Below are positions 18,701-25,971 of a stretch of DNA of 63,849 nt, piece by piece. The DNA lies in NCBI RefSeq assembly GCF_014196505.1, contig NZ_JACIDW010000020.1, forward strand, positions 1 to 63,849. Reading direction: 5' to 3'. How positions within the stretch are numbered: position 1 is the stretch's first letter; the number at the start of each line of letters is the position of its first letter. Both the position numbers and the translations under genes were made by a program. Under the pieces are notes generated by a model that made no database searches, was not told where the DNA came from, and saw nothing but the letters and a program-made list of their open reading frames with translations. The stretch is from Rhizobium metallidurans (GTDB lineage: Bacteria; Pseudomonadota; Alphaproteobacteria; Rhizobiales; Rhizobiaceae).

Positions 18701-18921
18701 TCACCTCGGCACAGGAACGCGCGCTGGTGCGCTCGATCATCGACATCGCCCGCTCGCTCGGCGTCGAGACGGTGGCCGAGGGCGTCGAAACCGTGGCGCA
18801 TGCCAGTCTGCTTCTCGAACTCGGCTGCGACCTGCTGCAGGGCTACGCCTTCTCGCGCCCGCTGTCCTTCGACGATTTCACGCAAGCGGCCATCGGCACG
18901 GCCTGGCGCATCGCCTCATAG
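15748..18921 (+). CDS. CHASE-PAS-PAS-GGDEF-EAL c-di-GMP signalling protein
   Basis: A 1057-residue membrane sensor for cyclic di-GMP turnover. Order: membrane helix (about 19-39), periplasmic CHASE-like domain (about 60-280), second helix (about 285-307), two PAS modules (about 330-450 and 490-600), GGDEF domain with intact GGDEF at 709-713 and an RxxD inhibitory site five residues before it, and an EAL domain with EAL at 836-838 and DDFGTGHTSI. Both enzymatic signatures look intact, so it could make or degrade c-di-GMP. Start is TTG behind GGGGAG. It appears to be a single-gene unit. Confidence 0.92.
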   Translation: MLFRRKHNEATRSALRNTHISFLVSCLVAVVVIIVGFSLDRANTAANLRELTIRTENEAGLIRARVTAQINMDITIVRDLSNLVAISSKISSEEMERQINWLLIQNPHFVHIAVAPDFVVQSVFPSTAAKQRLGRDVREFLSDRQSVARTTGSQQARFYGPIRTPDGRDTFAIFFPVFVKENGQRRLWGAVEAVIDADMFYENTGLRPARDSENREKYPQLDRLSIALRDLGTAGAAVTPFFGAPEVLAQRPLTRKITFAGGRWEIAAVPKTGWTAPPENQRTLRLIILAAACLTIIPVFFATLLLGERNRNIKQLEKREATLLELSQRLNLALETSNIGIWELRNDGQSLFWDGRAAALHGKLPIEGSYPLDDWLETIVPDDRRVAKIHLLKDGRSGSSYTTQYRIELSDGGTRYLRSVGSVYNDAAGTTRTIGIVWDVTADAVAAETMRRAKDVSDIKNAELELALDELSHREAELAELSGKLDLALDSYQCGIWDATLGKPGSFWDDRMHELYGLEPRAGFMDEETWLSRVLEQDRPLAIESARYFKKVGDTHTVVCRVPTEDGGMRYVRSTGKVHATANGQLKIIGVAFDITEDALMTAELKAAKDEAIGKNIELELANARIEHNSLHDPLTGLANRRKLDVALEQLTQAGQDARQKFAILHIDLDRFKEINDTLGHAAGDAMLVHASRVLSRSIRPSDIVARIGGDEFVILALNANDAEMSALAGRIVEEMRQPIDFQGFACRCGVSIGIALASGLRVDARKVLINADIALYRAKSQGRNRFQFFNHNLQADIINNKRLADEILSGIESGEFTTWYQPQFSARTMQLTGVEALVRWQHPSRGLLTPDKFLKIAEEINVVQTLDRIVLETALKDKMRWAALGVCVPKVSVNVSARRLHDDALADSLRMLQISPGEISFELVESIFLDESEDVAAENLEKIKALGIDIEIDDFGTGHTSIVSLLKLKPKRLKIDRQLVQPIITSAQERALVRSIIDIARSLGVETVAEGVETVAHASLLLELGCDLLQGYAFSRPLSFDDFTQAAIGTAWRIAS

Positions 18922-19091
18922 CGCCGCCGTGGGCGCTTGTTCGCGCATGAGAGGAAACACCGTTTCCCGATCGAGACGGTTTGGCGCAAAGAAAGCCTTT
19001 TGCCCTCCCGCCTTTTGGCCTATGAGTGTCGCGCCTTTTTAAAGAATGGCGCGGCCAGGCGACGCCCGGCGGCGCGATCCGGTCGGAGCCT

Positions 19092-20189
19092 ATGTCACAC
19101 AATACATTCGGTCACCTCTTCCGCGTAACCACCTGGGGCGAAAGCCACGGTCCGGCGCTCGGCTGCGTCGTCGACGGCTGCCCTCCCGGCCTGCGCTTCA
19201 CGCTCGCCGAGCTGCAGGTATGGCTCGACAAGCGCAAGCCCGGCCAGTCGCGCTTCGTGACGCAGCGCCGCGAGGACGACCTCGTCAAGGTTCTCTCGGG
19301 CGTTATGCTCGACGCCGACGGCGAGACGATGATCTCGACGGGTACGCCGATCTCGATGCTGATCGAGAACACCGACCAGCGCTCGAAGGATTACGGCGAG
19401 ATCGCCCGCCAGTACCGGCCGGGCCATGCCGACTACACCTACGATCTCAAATACGGCATCCGCGACTATCGCGGCGGCGGGCGTTCTTCGGCGCGCGAGA
19501 CGGCCGCGCGTGTTGCGGCCGGTGGCATCGCGCGGCTGGTCGTTCCCGGCGTTCGCGTGCGCGGCGCGCTGGTGCAGATCGGCAAGCACAAGATCAACCG
19601 CGACAACTGGGACTGGGACCAGGTCGACCAGAACCCGTTCTTCGCGCCGGATCCAGAGATCGTTCCCGTCTGGGAAGAGTATCTCGACGGCATCCGCAAG
19701 AAGGGCTCGTCGATCGGCGCCGTGGTCGAAGTCGTCGCCGACGGCGTTCCGGCCGGTCTCGGCGCGCCGATCTATTCGAAGCTCGACCAGGACATCGCCT
19801 CGCTTTTGATGTCGATCAACGCCGTCAAGGGCGTGGAGATCGGCAACGGCTTCGAGGCCGCCGAGATCACCGGTGAAGAAAACGCCGACGAAATGCGCAT
19901 GGGCAATGACGGCCAGCCGATCTTCCTGTCCAATCACGCCGGGGGTATCCTCGGCGGCATCTCGACGGGGCAGCCTGTCATCGCGCGTTTCGCGATCAAG
20001 CCGACCTCGTCGATCCTGACGGAACGCCAGTCGATCGACGCCGATGGGAAGAATGTCGATATCCGCACCAAGGGTCGCCACGACCCCTGCGTCGGCATTC
20101 GCGCCGTGCCGATCGGCGAGGCGATGATCGCCTGCGCCATCGCCGACCACTATCTCCGTGACCGCGGCCAGACCGGCCGGCTGAAATAG
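19092..20189 (+). CDS. aroC: Chorismate synthase
   Basis: FMN-dependent enzyme converting 5-enolpyruvylshikimate 3-phosphate to chorismate, the branch point for aromatic amino acids, folate and ubiquinone. The 365-residue product begins MSHNTFGHLFRVTTWGESHG and carries RPGHADYTYDLKYGIRDYRGGGRSSARETA and the C-terminal DPCVGIRAVPIGEAM. GGAG lies 4 nt before ATG 19092; the 22-codon upstream extension is not conserved. ribB follows after 10 bp, suggesting one transcript. Confidence 0.97.
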   Translation: MSHNTFGHLFRVTTWGESHGPALGCVVDGCPPGLRFTLAELQVWLDKRKPGQSRFVTQRREDDLVKVLSGVMLDADGETMISTGTPISMLIENTDQRSKDYGEIARQYRPGHADYTYDLKYGIRDYRGGGRSSARETAARVAAGGIARLVVPGVRVRGALVQIGKHKINRDNWDWDQVDQNPFFAPDPEIVPVWEEYLDGIRKKGSSIGAVVEVVADGVPAGLGAPIYSKLDQDIASLLMSINAVKGVEIGNGFEAAEITGEENADEMRMGNDGQPIFLSNHAGGILGGISTGQPVIARFAIKPTSSILTERQSIDADGKNVDIRTKGRHDPCVGIRAVPIGEAMIACAIADHYLRDRGQTGRLK

Positions 20190-20199
20190 GACGCTTGCC

Positions 20200-21300
20200 A
20201 TGGCTTATGATCAGAAGCGCGTCGTAGACGCTATCCGGGCCTTCGAGGCCGGTGAGATCGTTGTCGTCGTCGATGACGACGGCCGCGAGAACGAGGGCGA
20301 TCTCATCGTCGCCGCCGTTCACTGTACGCCGGAAAAGATGGCCTTCATCGTGCGCCACACCTCCGGCATCGTCTGCACGCCGATGCCGAAGGAAGAGGCC
20401 AAGCGCCTCGGCCTCAACGCCATGGTCGCGGAAAACGATAGCGCGCATACGACGGCCTTCACCGTCACCGTCGACTTCAAGCACGGCACGACAACGGGCA
20501 TTTCCGCCGACGACCGCACACTGACGGTGCGCAACCTCGCAAACCCGAATGTCGGCGCCTCCGACTTCGTGCGCCCCGGCCACATCTTCCCTCTGGTCGC
20601 CCGCGAGGGTGGCGTGCTGATGCGCTCCGGCCATACGGAGGCCGCCGTCGATCTCTGCAAGCTCGCCGGCCTGCCGCCGATCGGCGTGATCTGCGAGCTG
20701 GTCAACGACACCGGCAGCGTCATGCGCGGCCCGCAGGTCTCGAGCTTCGCCGACGAGCACGGCCTGAAGCTGGTCTCCGTCGCCGACCTCATCGCCTACC
20801 GCCAGCGCAAGGAAACGCTGATCCAGCTGCAGGCGAGCTTCGATGTCGAAACGCCGTTCGGCAAGGCCAAGGCGCACAGCTATTCGCTGCCCTGGGACCC
20901 GATGCAGCATCTCGCCGTGGTCTTCGGCGATATTCGCGACGGCGTCGACATTCCGGTGCGCCTGCACACCGAAAGCGTCGTGGACGACCTGTTCGGCAAG
21001 CGCTCCGTCGATCACTACATGAAGAAGATCGCCGAGAAGGGTCGCGGCGTCATCGTCTATCTGCGCGAGGGTTCGGTCGGCGTCGGCCATCAGGACAATG
21101 GCCGCAAGGCTCTCGGCCAAGGCCGCGAAGCCCATGCGGAAGCGCAGAACCGTGAAAGCGAATGGCTGGAAATCGGTCTTGGCGCGCAGATCCTGAAGGA
21201 TCTCGGCGTCAGCTCGATCAAGCTCCTGACCCGCAGCGAGCGCCACTATGTCGGCCTCGAAGGCTTCGGCATCAAGATCGCCGAAACGGAGATCGGCTAA
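20200..21300 (+). CDS. ribB: 3,4-dihydroxy-2-butanone-4-phosphate synthase with degenerate GTP cyclohydrolase II-like domain
   Basis: Makes the four-carbon riboflavin precursor from ribulose 5-phosphate. The N-terminal domain (residues 1-205) has the metal and substrate motifs VVVDDDGRENEGDLI and RPGHIFPLVAREGGVL. The C-terminal 160 residues are colinear with GTP cyclohydrolase II, but where that enzyme has three zinc-binding Cys this protein reads LHTESVVDDLFGKRSVDHY with none, so cyclohydrolase activity is not expected. This is the RibBX-like arrangement. Cotranscription with aroC is likely; no FMN riboswitch is visible upstream. Confidence 0.93.
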   Translation: MAYDQKRVVDAIRAFEAGEIVVVVDDDGRENEGDLIVAAVHCTPEKMAFIVRHTSGIVCTPMPKEEAKRLGLNAMVAENDSAHTTAFTVTVDFKHGTTTGISADDRTLTVRNLANPNVGASDFVRPGHIFPLVAREGGVLMRSGHTEAAVDLCKLAGLPPIGVICELVNDTGSVMRGPQVSSFADEHGLKLVSVADLIAYRQRKETLIQLQASFDVETPFGKAKAHSYSLPWDPMQHLAVVFGDIRDGVDIPVRLHTESVVDDLFGKRSVDHYMKKIAEKGRGVIVYLREGSVGVGHQDNGRKALGQGREAHAEAQNRESEWLEIGLGAQILKDLGVSSIKLLTRSERHYVGLEGFGIKIAETEIG

Positions 21301-21312
21301 GACCGATGATCA

Positions 21313-21337
21313 GCCGGCGGGCAAGGCTCGCCGGTTT
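21313..21337. terminator. Stem-loop between convergent ribB and KTSC gene
   Basis: Arms CCGGCG (21314-21319) and CGCCGG (21329-21334) followed by TTT on the plus strand, 13 bp after the ribB stop and 10 bp before the end of the opposing gene. A short stem, so a moderate terminator call. Confidence 0.5.
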
Positions 21338-21346
21338 GAACCGTCG

Positions 21347-21700
21347 TCAGGCGGCGATGCGCTTGAAGCGTGTCCTGACGTTCTGCATGTAATATTTGCC
21401 CGGCGATTCAGACGTCACCATGGCGATGACATGGGCCTCGGCCACGCCTTCGAACATGCGCTCCTCGCCATTGTTCAGGCAAACCCGCAATCTGCCGTCT
21501 TCCTGGCTGAAATAGACCGCATCGATCAGGGCCGACTTGACGGTGACGGGCTTCATCCGCGCACGCTGTTCGCTCAACGAAACAATCGAACCGGTCGCCG
21601 CGGCGCGGGCGTCGCGACGGTTACGCATCAGTGCTCTGACCCTGCGGGCGAGGCTGTTCCATGCCGTCCATGCGGCGTATCTGATCGCTCGTGTTTTCAT
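21347..21700 (-). CDS. KTSC-like domain protein
   Basis: A 117-residue protein with an Arg-rich N-terminal half and a C-terminal segment (residues about 50-115: VKSALIDAVYFSQEDGRL, YYMQNVRTRFKRI) that fits the small KTSC domain, a fold of unknown function often linked to lysyl-tRNA synthetase or phage proteins. The N-terminal hydrophobic-basic stretch (IRYAAWTAWNSLARRVRALM) might be an amphipathic or membrane-associated helix. No operon partner. Confidence 0.65.
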   Translation of the reverse strand: MKTRAIRYAAWTAWNSLARRVRALMRNRRDARAAATGSIVSLSEQRARMKPVTVKSALIDAVYFSQEDGRLRVCLNNGEERMFEGVAEAHVIAMVTSESPGKYYMQNVRTRFKRIAA

Positions 21701-21817
21701 GCTGTAATCGTAGGCGAACGGTCCTTAAGAAGTTCGCGAAGAAGCATGGTAAACCCCCGTCAAGATTAACAGGCGGTAATCATCTAAAATCCGAACTATC
21801 TCAACGATGACAATCGG

Positions 21818-23020
21818 TTAGCCGCGCCAACCATCCAGCATCTCGACCCGCTCGACGCCGGCGAAACGGGCGACGCGATCAAGCTCGGCGGCAAGCTTTT
21901 CGAGGCGGCCGGCGGAGGGTTTTACGCCCGGTTCCAGCCACAGACGCCTGACGTCGAGCGAGCCCTTCCTGCGATCCGCCTTCATGTCGATGCGACCGAT
22001 CAGGCGATCGCCTTCCAGCAGCGGAAAGACGTAGTAACCGTACTCCCGCTTCGGCTCGGGCACGAAGATCTCGATGCGATAGAAGAAGCCGAAGAGGCGT
22101 TCGGTGCGGTTGCGGTCGCGGATCATTGGATCGAAGGGGCTCAGCACGCGGATGCGCGGTGGCGCCGCGGGATAGTCGTCGAGCGTATCGAGGAAATCCG
22201 AAAACGCCCAGGAGGGGCGCGGTTTGCCGCCCAATGCCGGCTCGATCAGGATCTCGGTCAGTTCATCGCGATGGGCGGTGACCCAGCCCTTGGCTTCATC
22301 CGGCGAGACCAGCGCCCAGAAGGCAGCGATCTCGCCATGGGTGGCAAATCCCAGCCTCGTCAACGCGCTGCGGCAAGCCCAGTCCACGAATTCCTCGCGG
22401 CTAACCTCCGGCTCATGGAACTCGGCCGGGATGACGCGCTCGACCAGATCGTAGACCTTCTGGAAATTCGAGCGGCCTGAAATGGCGAACTTGCCGGTGC
22501 GCCAGAAATATTCGAGCGCCGTCTTGTTGGGATGCCAGTTCCACCAGCCGCCGGAGACGTGACCATCGGCCTTGATCTCGCGGGCCATGATGGCGCCGTC
22601 GCGGCTCACCCGCTCGTAGGTCTCGTCGAAAGCGTCCTCGAAGCCCTCGCCGCGCCATTTGCGCCAGCGATCCACCAGCACTTCCTCCTCCCGCCGGAAC
22701 TTGTGCTTCCAGTAGCGGAAGAAGCTGCTCGGCAGGATGGAAGCGTCGTGCGTCCAGTGCTCGAACAGCGCGCCATCCTTTTCGAGCAGCGTGGTCAGGT
22801 GCTCGCGCCTGTAGGTCTGGTTGCGCGAGAAGAGGATCTGGTGATGGGCGCGCTCCACCCACTGGATGCTGTCGATCTGCACGAAGCCGAGATCGTGGAT
22901 CAGCTGCAGCAGGCCGGATTTGGTGAGCACGCGGTTGGGCGGCGCGCTCAGGCCCTGCTTGGCCAGAAAGATGCGGCGGGCGTCGGCATTGGAGATCAGG
23001 TTCGTCATGACAGCGATCAT
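21818..23020 (-). CDS. YcaQ-like winged-helix DNA glycosylase (HTH_42 family)
   Basis: A 400-residue protein of the HTH_42 superfamily, whose studied members (E. coli YcaQ, Streptomyces AlkZ) excise bulky or cross-linked alkylated bases. The likely catalytic segment is FVQIDSIQWVERAHHQILFSR, a Gln-Ile-Asp (Q-hydrophobic-D) motif of the YcaQ type rather than the QxQ of AlkZ. Further family segments include LFEHWTHDASILP and LSPFDPMIRDRNRTERLFGF. Start is uncertain: ATG 23020 or ATG 23008, neither with a strong Shine-Dalgarno. Confidence 0.85.
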   Translation of the reverse strand: MIAVMTNLISNADARRIFLAKQGLSAPPNRVLTKSGLLQLIHDLGFVQIDSIQWVERAHHQILFSRNQTYRREHLTTLLEKDGALFEHWTHDASILPSSFFRYWKHKFRREEEVLVDRWRKWRGEGFEDAFDETYERVSRDGAIMAREIKADGHVSGGWWNWHPNKTALEYFWRTGKFAISGRSNFQKVYDLVERVIPAEFHEPEVSREEFVDWACRSALTRLGFATHGEIAAFWALVSPDEAKGWVTAHRDELTEILIEPALGGKPRPSWAFSDFLDTLDDYPAAPPRIRVLSPFDPMIRDRNRTERLFGFFYRIEIFVPEPKREYGYYVFPLLEGDRLIGRIDMKADRRKGSLDVRRLWLEPGVKPSAGRLEKLAAELDRVARFAGVERVEMLDGWRG

Positions 23021-23041
23021 AATCCGGAAAATGTTCCTGAA

Positions 23042-23120
23042 GCGCGTTGCGCTACAGGTCCCTGTTTTGCCGCATGCCGTTATCGCAAAACCGCTTCACA
23101 CTTTTGCGCGACATGCCCTG
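23042..23120. repeat. Dispersed rhizobial intergenic repeat upstream of bioMNY
   Basis: A stretch with GCAAAA (23085-23090) and TTTTGC (23102-23107) as inverted arms inside longer GCATG-bounded flanks. I recognise this sequence type as a recurrent intergenic repeat of Rhizobiales genomes; that recognition is from memory, while the inverted arms are visible. It lies between ycaQ and bioM and may overlap their promoters. Confidence 0.5.
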
Positions 23121-23237
23121 GCCACCCGAATATGGCGGGTTCGGGCGAGGATGCAATGGGGTCAGGTCGCGTCGCGTTTTGATCTTCCCTCCGGCGGGAT
23201 TCGTTTATAGAACGGCGCTTCATCTCGGGGGGACGCA

Positions 23238-23912
23238 GTGAATATCCGTTTCGAAAGCGCCGGCGTCAGCTACGGGTCGCGGACAGCGCTGCAGCCGCTG
23301 ACGCTGGAGCTCAATGAACAGCGCATCGCCATCATCGGGCTGAACGGCTCCGGCAAGACGACCTTCGCGCGCCTGATCAACGGCCTGACCAAGCCGACGT
23401 CAGGCCGCGTCATCGTCAACGGGCGCGACACTTCGGATGACAAGGCGGCACGTGGCGATGTCGGCTTCATCTTCCAGTCGCCGCAGAACCAGATCATCCT
23501 GCCCGTCGTACGCGACGACATCGCCTTCGGGCTGAAGAGCCGCGGGCTTTCGAAGGCTAAAATCGAGGCGAAGGTGGCCGAAGTGCTCGACCGCTTCAAT
23601 GCCGGGCATCTGGCCGAGCGGCGCGCGCACGAGCTTTCCGGCGGGGAACTGCAGATGGCGGCCCTGTGTTCGGTTCTCGCCACCGGTCCCGATATCCTCA
23701 TTCTCGACGAGCCGACCAACCAGCTCGACTTGCGCAACCGCGGCCTCGTCAAGGGGCTGATCGAGAGCCTGCACGAAAGCGCCATCGTCATCACCCACGA
23801 TCTGGAGCTCATCGCCGATTATCCGCGCGTGCTCGTGTTTCACGAGGGGCAGCTGGCGGCCGATGCGCCGGCGGCAGAGGCGATCGCCCGCTACCGGGAG
23901 CTCGCGGCCTGA
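23238..23912 (+). CDS. bioM: Biotin ECF transporter ATPase BioM
   Basis: ATP-binding subunit (EcfA type) that powers biotin uptake through the BioMNY complex. The 224-residue product has Walker A GLNGSGKTTFARLI, Q-loop FIFQSPQNQI (the duplicated Gln is usual for ECF ATPases), signature LSGGELQM, Walker B DILILDEPTNQLDL and switch His ITHDLE. GTG start with GGGGGGAC 4 nt upstream. Its TGA overlaps the bioN ATG by one base, so the genes are translationally coupled. Confidence 0.93.
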   Translation: MNIRFESAGVSYGSRTALQPLTLELNEQRIAIIGLNGSGKTTFARLINGLTKPTSGRVIVNGRDTSDDKAARGDVGFIFQSPQNQIILPVVRDDIAFGLKSRGLSKAKIEAKVAEVLDRFNAGHLAERRAHELSGGELQMAALCSVLATGPDILILDEPTNQLDLRNRGLVKGLIESLHESAIVITHDLELIADYPRVLVFHEGQLAADAPAAEAIARYRELAA

Positions 23913-24520
23913 TGCAATCGCTTTACGTCGAGGGCAATAGCCGGCTGCACCTGATATCGGCGCGGGTGAAGCTCATCGTGCTTGCCGCTCTCGGTGTCGC
24001 GCTCTTTACCACCGCCAATATCGCGCTGCTGGCCATCGCCGTCGCGGCCACCGGCGTCGTCTATTTCGGCATCGGCATGCCGGTTCGCTCCGCGCTCGGC
24101 CGGTTGAAGCCGATCCTGCTCACCATCGTCATCGTCGCCGTCTTCAGCCTCGCCTTCAATCCCTGGCACGGCGCGGTGGTGGCGCTGCTAAGGCTGACGG
24201 CGCTGATGCTGTTTGCCGCGAGCGTCACGGCGACCACGACGATCGCCGCCTTCATGGACGAGATCACGCTGGCCGCCCGGCCGCTCGAGCGGCTCGGGCT
24301 GGTGCGCGCCGACGATGTCGGGCTTGCCGTCGGGCTGGTCGTGCGCTTCGTCCCTGAAATCATCGGCCGCTACCACGCGATCGCCGAGGCGCACCGCGCG
24401 CGCGGGCTGAAGGTGCGGCCATCAACGGTGCTGGTGCCGCTGATCATCCTGACGCTGAAGGATGCCGATAACATCGCGGCCGCGATTGACGCGCGCGGCA
24501 TTCGGCGGCATGTGAATTAG
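23912..24520 (+). CDS. bioN: Biotin ECF transporter membrane protein BioN
   Basis: Transmembrane coupling subunit (EcfT/CbiQ type) that joins the ATPase to the biotin-binding BioY. The 202-residue product has four to five hydrophobic segments and the two coupling motifs with Ala-Arg-Gly: EAHRARGLK and AAIDARGIRR. It is shorter than cobalt-type CbiQ proteins, as expected for BioN. Starts one base into the bioM stop codon and is followed by bioY after 24 bp. Confidence 0.92.
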   Translation: MQSLYVEGNSRLHLISARVKLIVLAALGVALFTTANIALLAIAVAATGVVYFGIGMPVRSALGRLKPILLTIVIVAVFSLAFNPWHGAVVALLRLTALMLFAASVTATTTIAAFMDEITLAARPLERLGLVRADDVGLAVGLVVRFVPEIIGRYHAIAEAHRARGLKVRPSTVLVPLIILTLKDADNIAAAIDARGIRRHVN

Positions 24521-24544
24521 AATATGTTGAACCACGGAGCCATC

Positions 24545-25108
24545 ATGAGCACCCGAGACCTCGTTCTTTCCGCCCTGTTTGCCGCCATCATCGTGGCGCT
24601 CGGCATCCTGCCGCCGATCACGCTCGGCTTCATTCCGGTGCCGATCACGGCGCAATCGCTCGGCGTCATGATGGCCGGCGTGGTGCTCGGCGCCCGGCGC
24701 GGCACCGTGGCGGTGCTGATCGTGCTGGTGCTGGTCGCCATCGGCCTGCCTGTTCTCTCGGGCGGGCGCGGCGGGCTGGCGGCTTTCGCGGCTCCCACCA
24801 CCGGCTTCCTGATCGGCTGGGTCTTCGCCGCCTTCACGACGGGCTATCTCAGCGAGCGGCTGGTGAAGCACGGCCAGGCGGCCGGCATGCAGCTGACCGG
24901 CTTCTTCTTTTCGGCCATGATGGGCGGGATCGTCGTGCTTTATGCATTCGGCATCGTCTATCTCGCCTTTGCCGCGCAGATCGGCCTCACGGCGGCGTTT
25001 ACCGGCTCGATGGCCTTCATTCCCGGCGATGTGATCAAGGCCTTCGTGGCGGCGCTGGTCGGCCGCGCGGTCATGGCCGGCTATCCGCTGCTGCCGGTCA
25101 AAAGCTAA
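24545..25108 (+). CDS. bioY: Biotin transporter substrate-binding subunit BioY
   Basis: S component that captures biotin with high affinity in the membrane. The 187-residue product has about six hydrophobic segments with family patterns LGFIPVPITAQSLGVMMAG, GLPVLSGGRGGLAAF and PTTGFLIGW. ATG 24545 is preceded by GGAG at 6 nt; the in-frame ATG 24524 has no Shine-Dalgarno. With bioM and bioN it forms a complete uptake operon, so the cell can scavenge biotin. Confidence 0.94.
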   Translation: MSTRDLVLSALFAAIIVALGILPPITLGFIPVPITAQSLGVMMAGVVLGARRGTVAVLIVLVLVAIGLPVLSGGRGGLAAFAAPTTGFLIGWVFAAFTTGYLSERLVKHGQAAGMQLTGFFFSAMMGGIVVLYAFGIVYLAFAAQIGLTAAFTGSMAFIPGDVIKAFVAALVGRAVMAGYPLLPVKS

Positions 25109-25128
25109 GGCAAGAGCCAAGCCAGAAG

Positions 25129-25530
25129 CTAGTTCATGAAACCGTAGAGCCAGTCCCGCGTCACCTCGGGCAGCGGGACCGGCGCCTTGTCCTCGCGGGT
25201 CTGCGCCTGCCAGACGATCTCGACCTCGGCGGCGCGCTCGTCGCCCGTGTCGACCGCGATGATGAAGCCGACGGAGCGCACGCCGATCTTGTCGACGGCG
25301 GTGGTGAACAGCACCATTTCGTCATAACGCAAAGGACGATGCAGGATGCAGGTGATCTTGCTCGCCACATAGAGCGGCTCGTCCGCCAACTCAGGGCGCT
25401 CGGACCAGAATTTCGCCAGCGCGGATTCGGCATAGGAGATGTAGGAGCCAAGGAACATCTGGCCGTTCATGTCCACATCGCGGAACGGCACGTGGATCTG
25501 CACGATATTGGAGCGCATCGCGGCGTTCAT
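25129..25530 (-). CDS. 4-hydroxybenzoyl-CoA-type acyl-CoA thioesterase
   Basis: A 133-residue single hot-dog-fold thioesterase. The family signature appears as VPFRDVDMNGQMFLGSYISYAESA, with Asp at the catalytic position; the His often found after Asn-Gly is Gln here. Substrate is unknown. GGGGGAAA precedes the ATG. Convergent with bioY (20 bp apart). Upstream of its start lies the MITE-like element and the divergently transcribed deacetylase gene. Confidence 0.85.
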   Translation of the reverse strand: MNAAMRSNIVQIHVPFRDVDMNGQMFLGSYISYAESALAKFWSERPELADEPLYVASKITCILHRPLRYDEMVLFTTAVDKIGVRSVGFIIAVDTGDERAAEVEIVWQAQTREDKAPVPLPEVTRDWLYGFMN

Positions 25531-25698
25531 CGTTTCCCCCTGCTCTTACCCCTGCTCTTACTCTTGCCAGCCAAGAATAACGTCGCGCTAATATTATGTA
25601 AATGAAGGCGAAAGGCGTATGACAACGCGCGATTGTTGAAATCATCGCGCCCTGTCCCATCTGCTGTGGAACATCACGAGGCAGGCAGATAGAGTGAT

Positions 25699-25970
25699 TT
25701 AGAGCCTTTCCTGGTTAGCTTGAAGCATTCTGCCGGAGCAGGTTTTCGTCAGGGCAAAGGCGATTGGCGAAGGGCATACCCCGGGTACGGTCGAGCCGAT
25801 CGCCTTTGATCCTGGCGGAAAGATGCCCGGCCCTTCGGGTTGGCTGAAACGGGCCGCCTGATCGTCCGGCCGGCTTGGCCGTATGCTTGGGCTACGACGC
25901 GCGCCGGCCGGACGACCATTCGACTCCGTTTGAGCCAACAGAATGCTTCAATCTAACCAGGAAAGGCTCT
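25699..25970. mobile_element. MITE-like element with 32-bp terminal inverted repeats
   Basis: Ends 25699-25730 and 25939-25970 are inverted repeats matching at 31 of 32 positions. Inside are two further perfect inverted pairs: 9 bp (25755-25763 with 25800-25808) and 13 bp (25862-25874 with 25903-25915). If the element is taken as GAGCC...GGCTC (25700-25969), both flanks read TTA, a possible 3-bp target duplication. No transposase is encoded. The right end stops one base before the next gene's ATG. Confidence 0.8.
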
Positions 25971-25971
25971 T

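Noticed and set aside
15751..18885. 1044-residue minus-strand open frame across the GGDEF-EAL gene
   Set aside because: Antisense to a fully motif-supported protein; biased composition; no Shine-Dalgarno.
20150..20200. FMN riboswitch before ribB
   Set aside because: Only 10 bp separate aroC from ribB; there is no room for an aptamer.
23201..23220. Possible BioR box (TTATAGAACG) before bioM
   Set aside because: Only the left seven bases match the TTATMKATAA-type consensus; too weak to call.
25531..25565. Short tandem repeat CTGCTCTTAC
   Set aside because: Two imperfect copies only; not enough for a repeat call.
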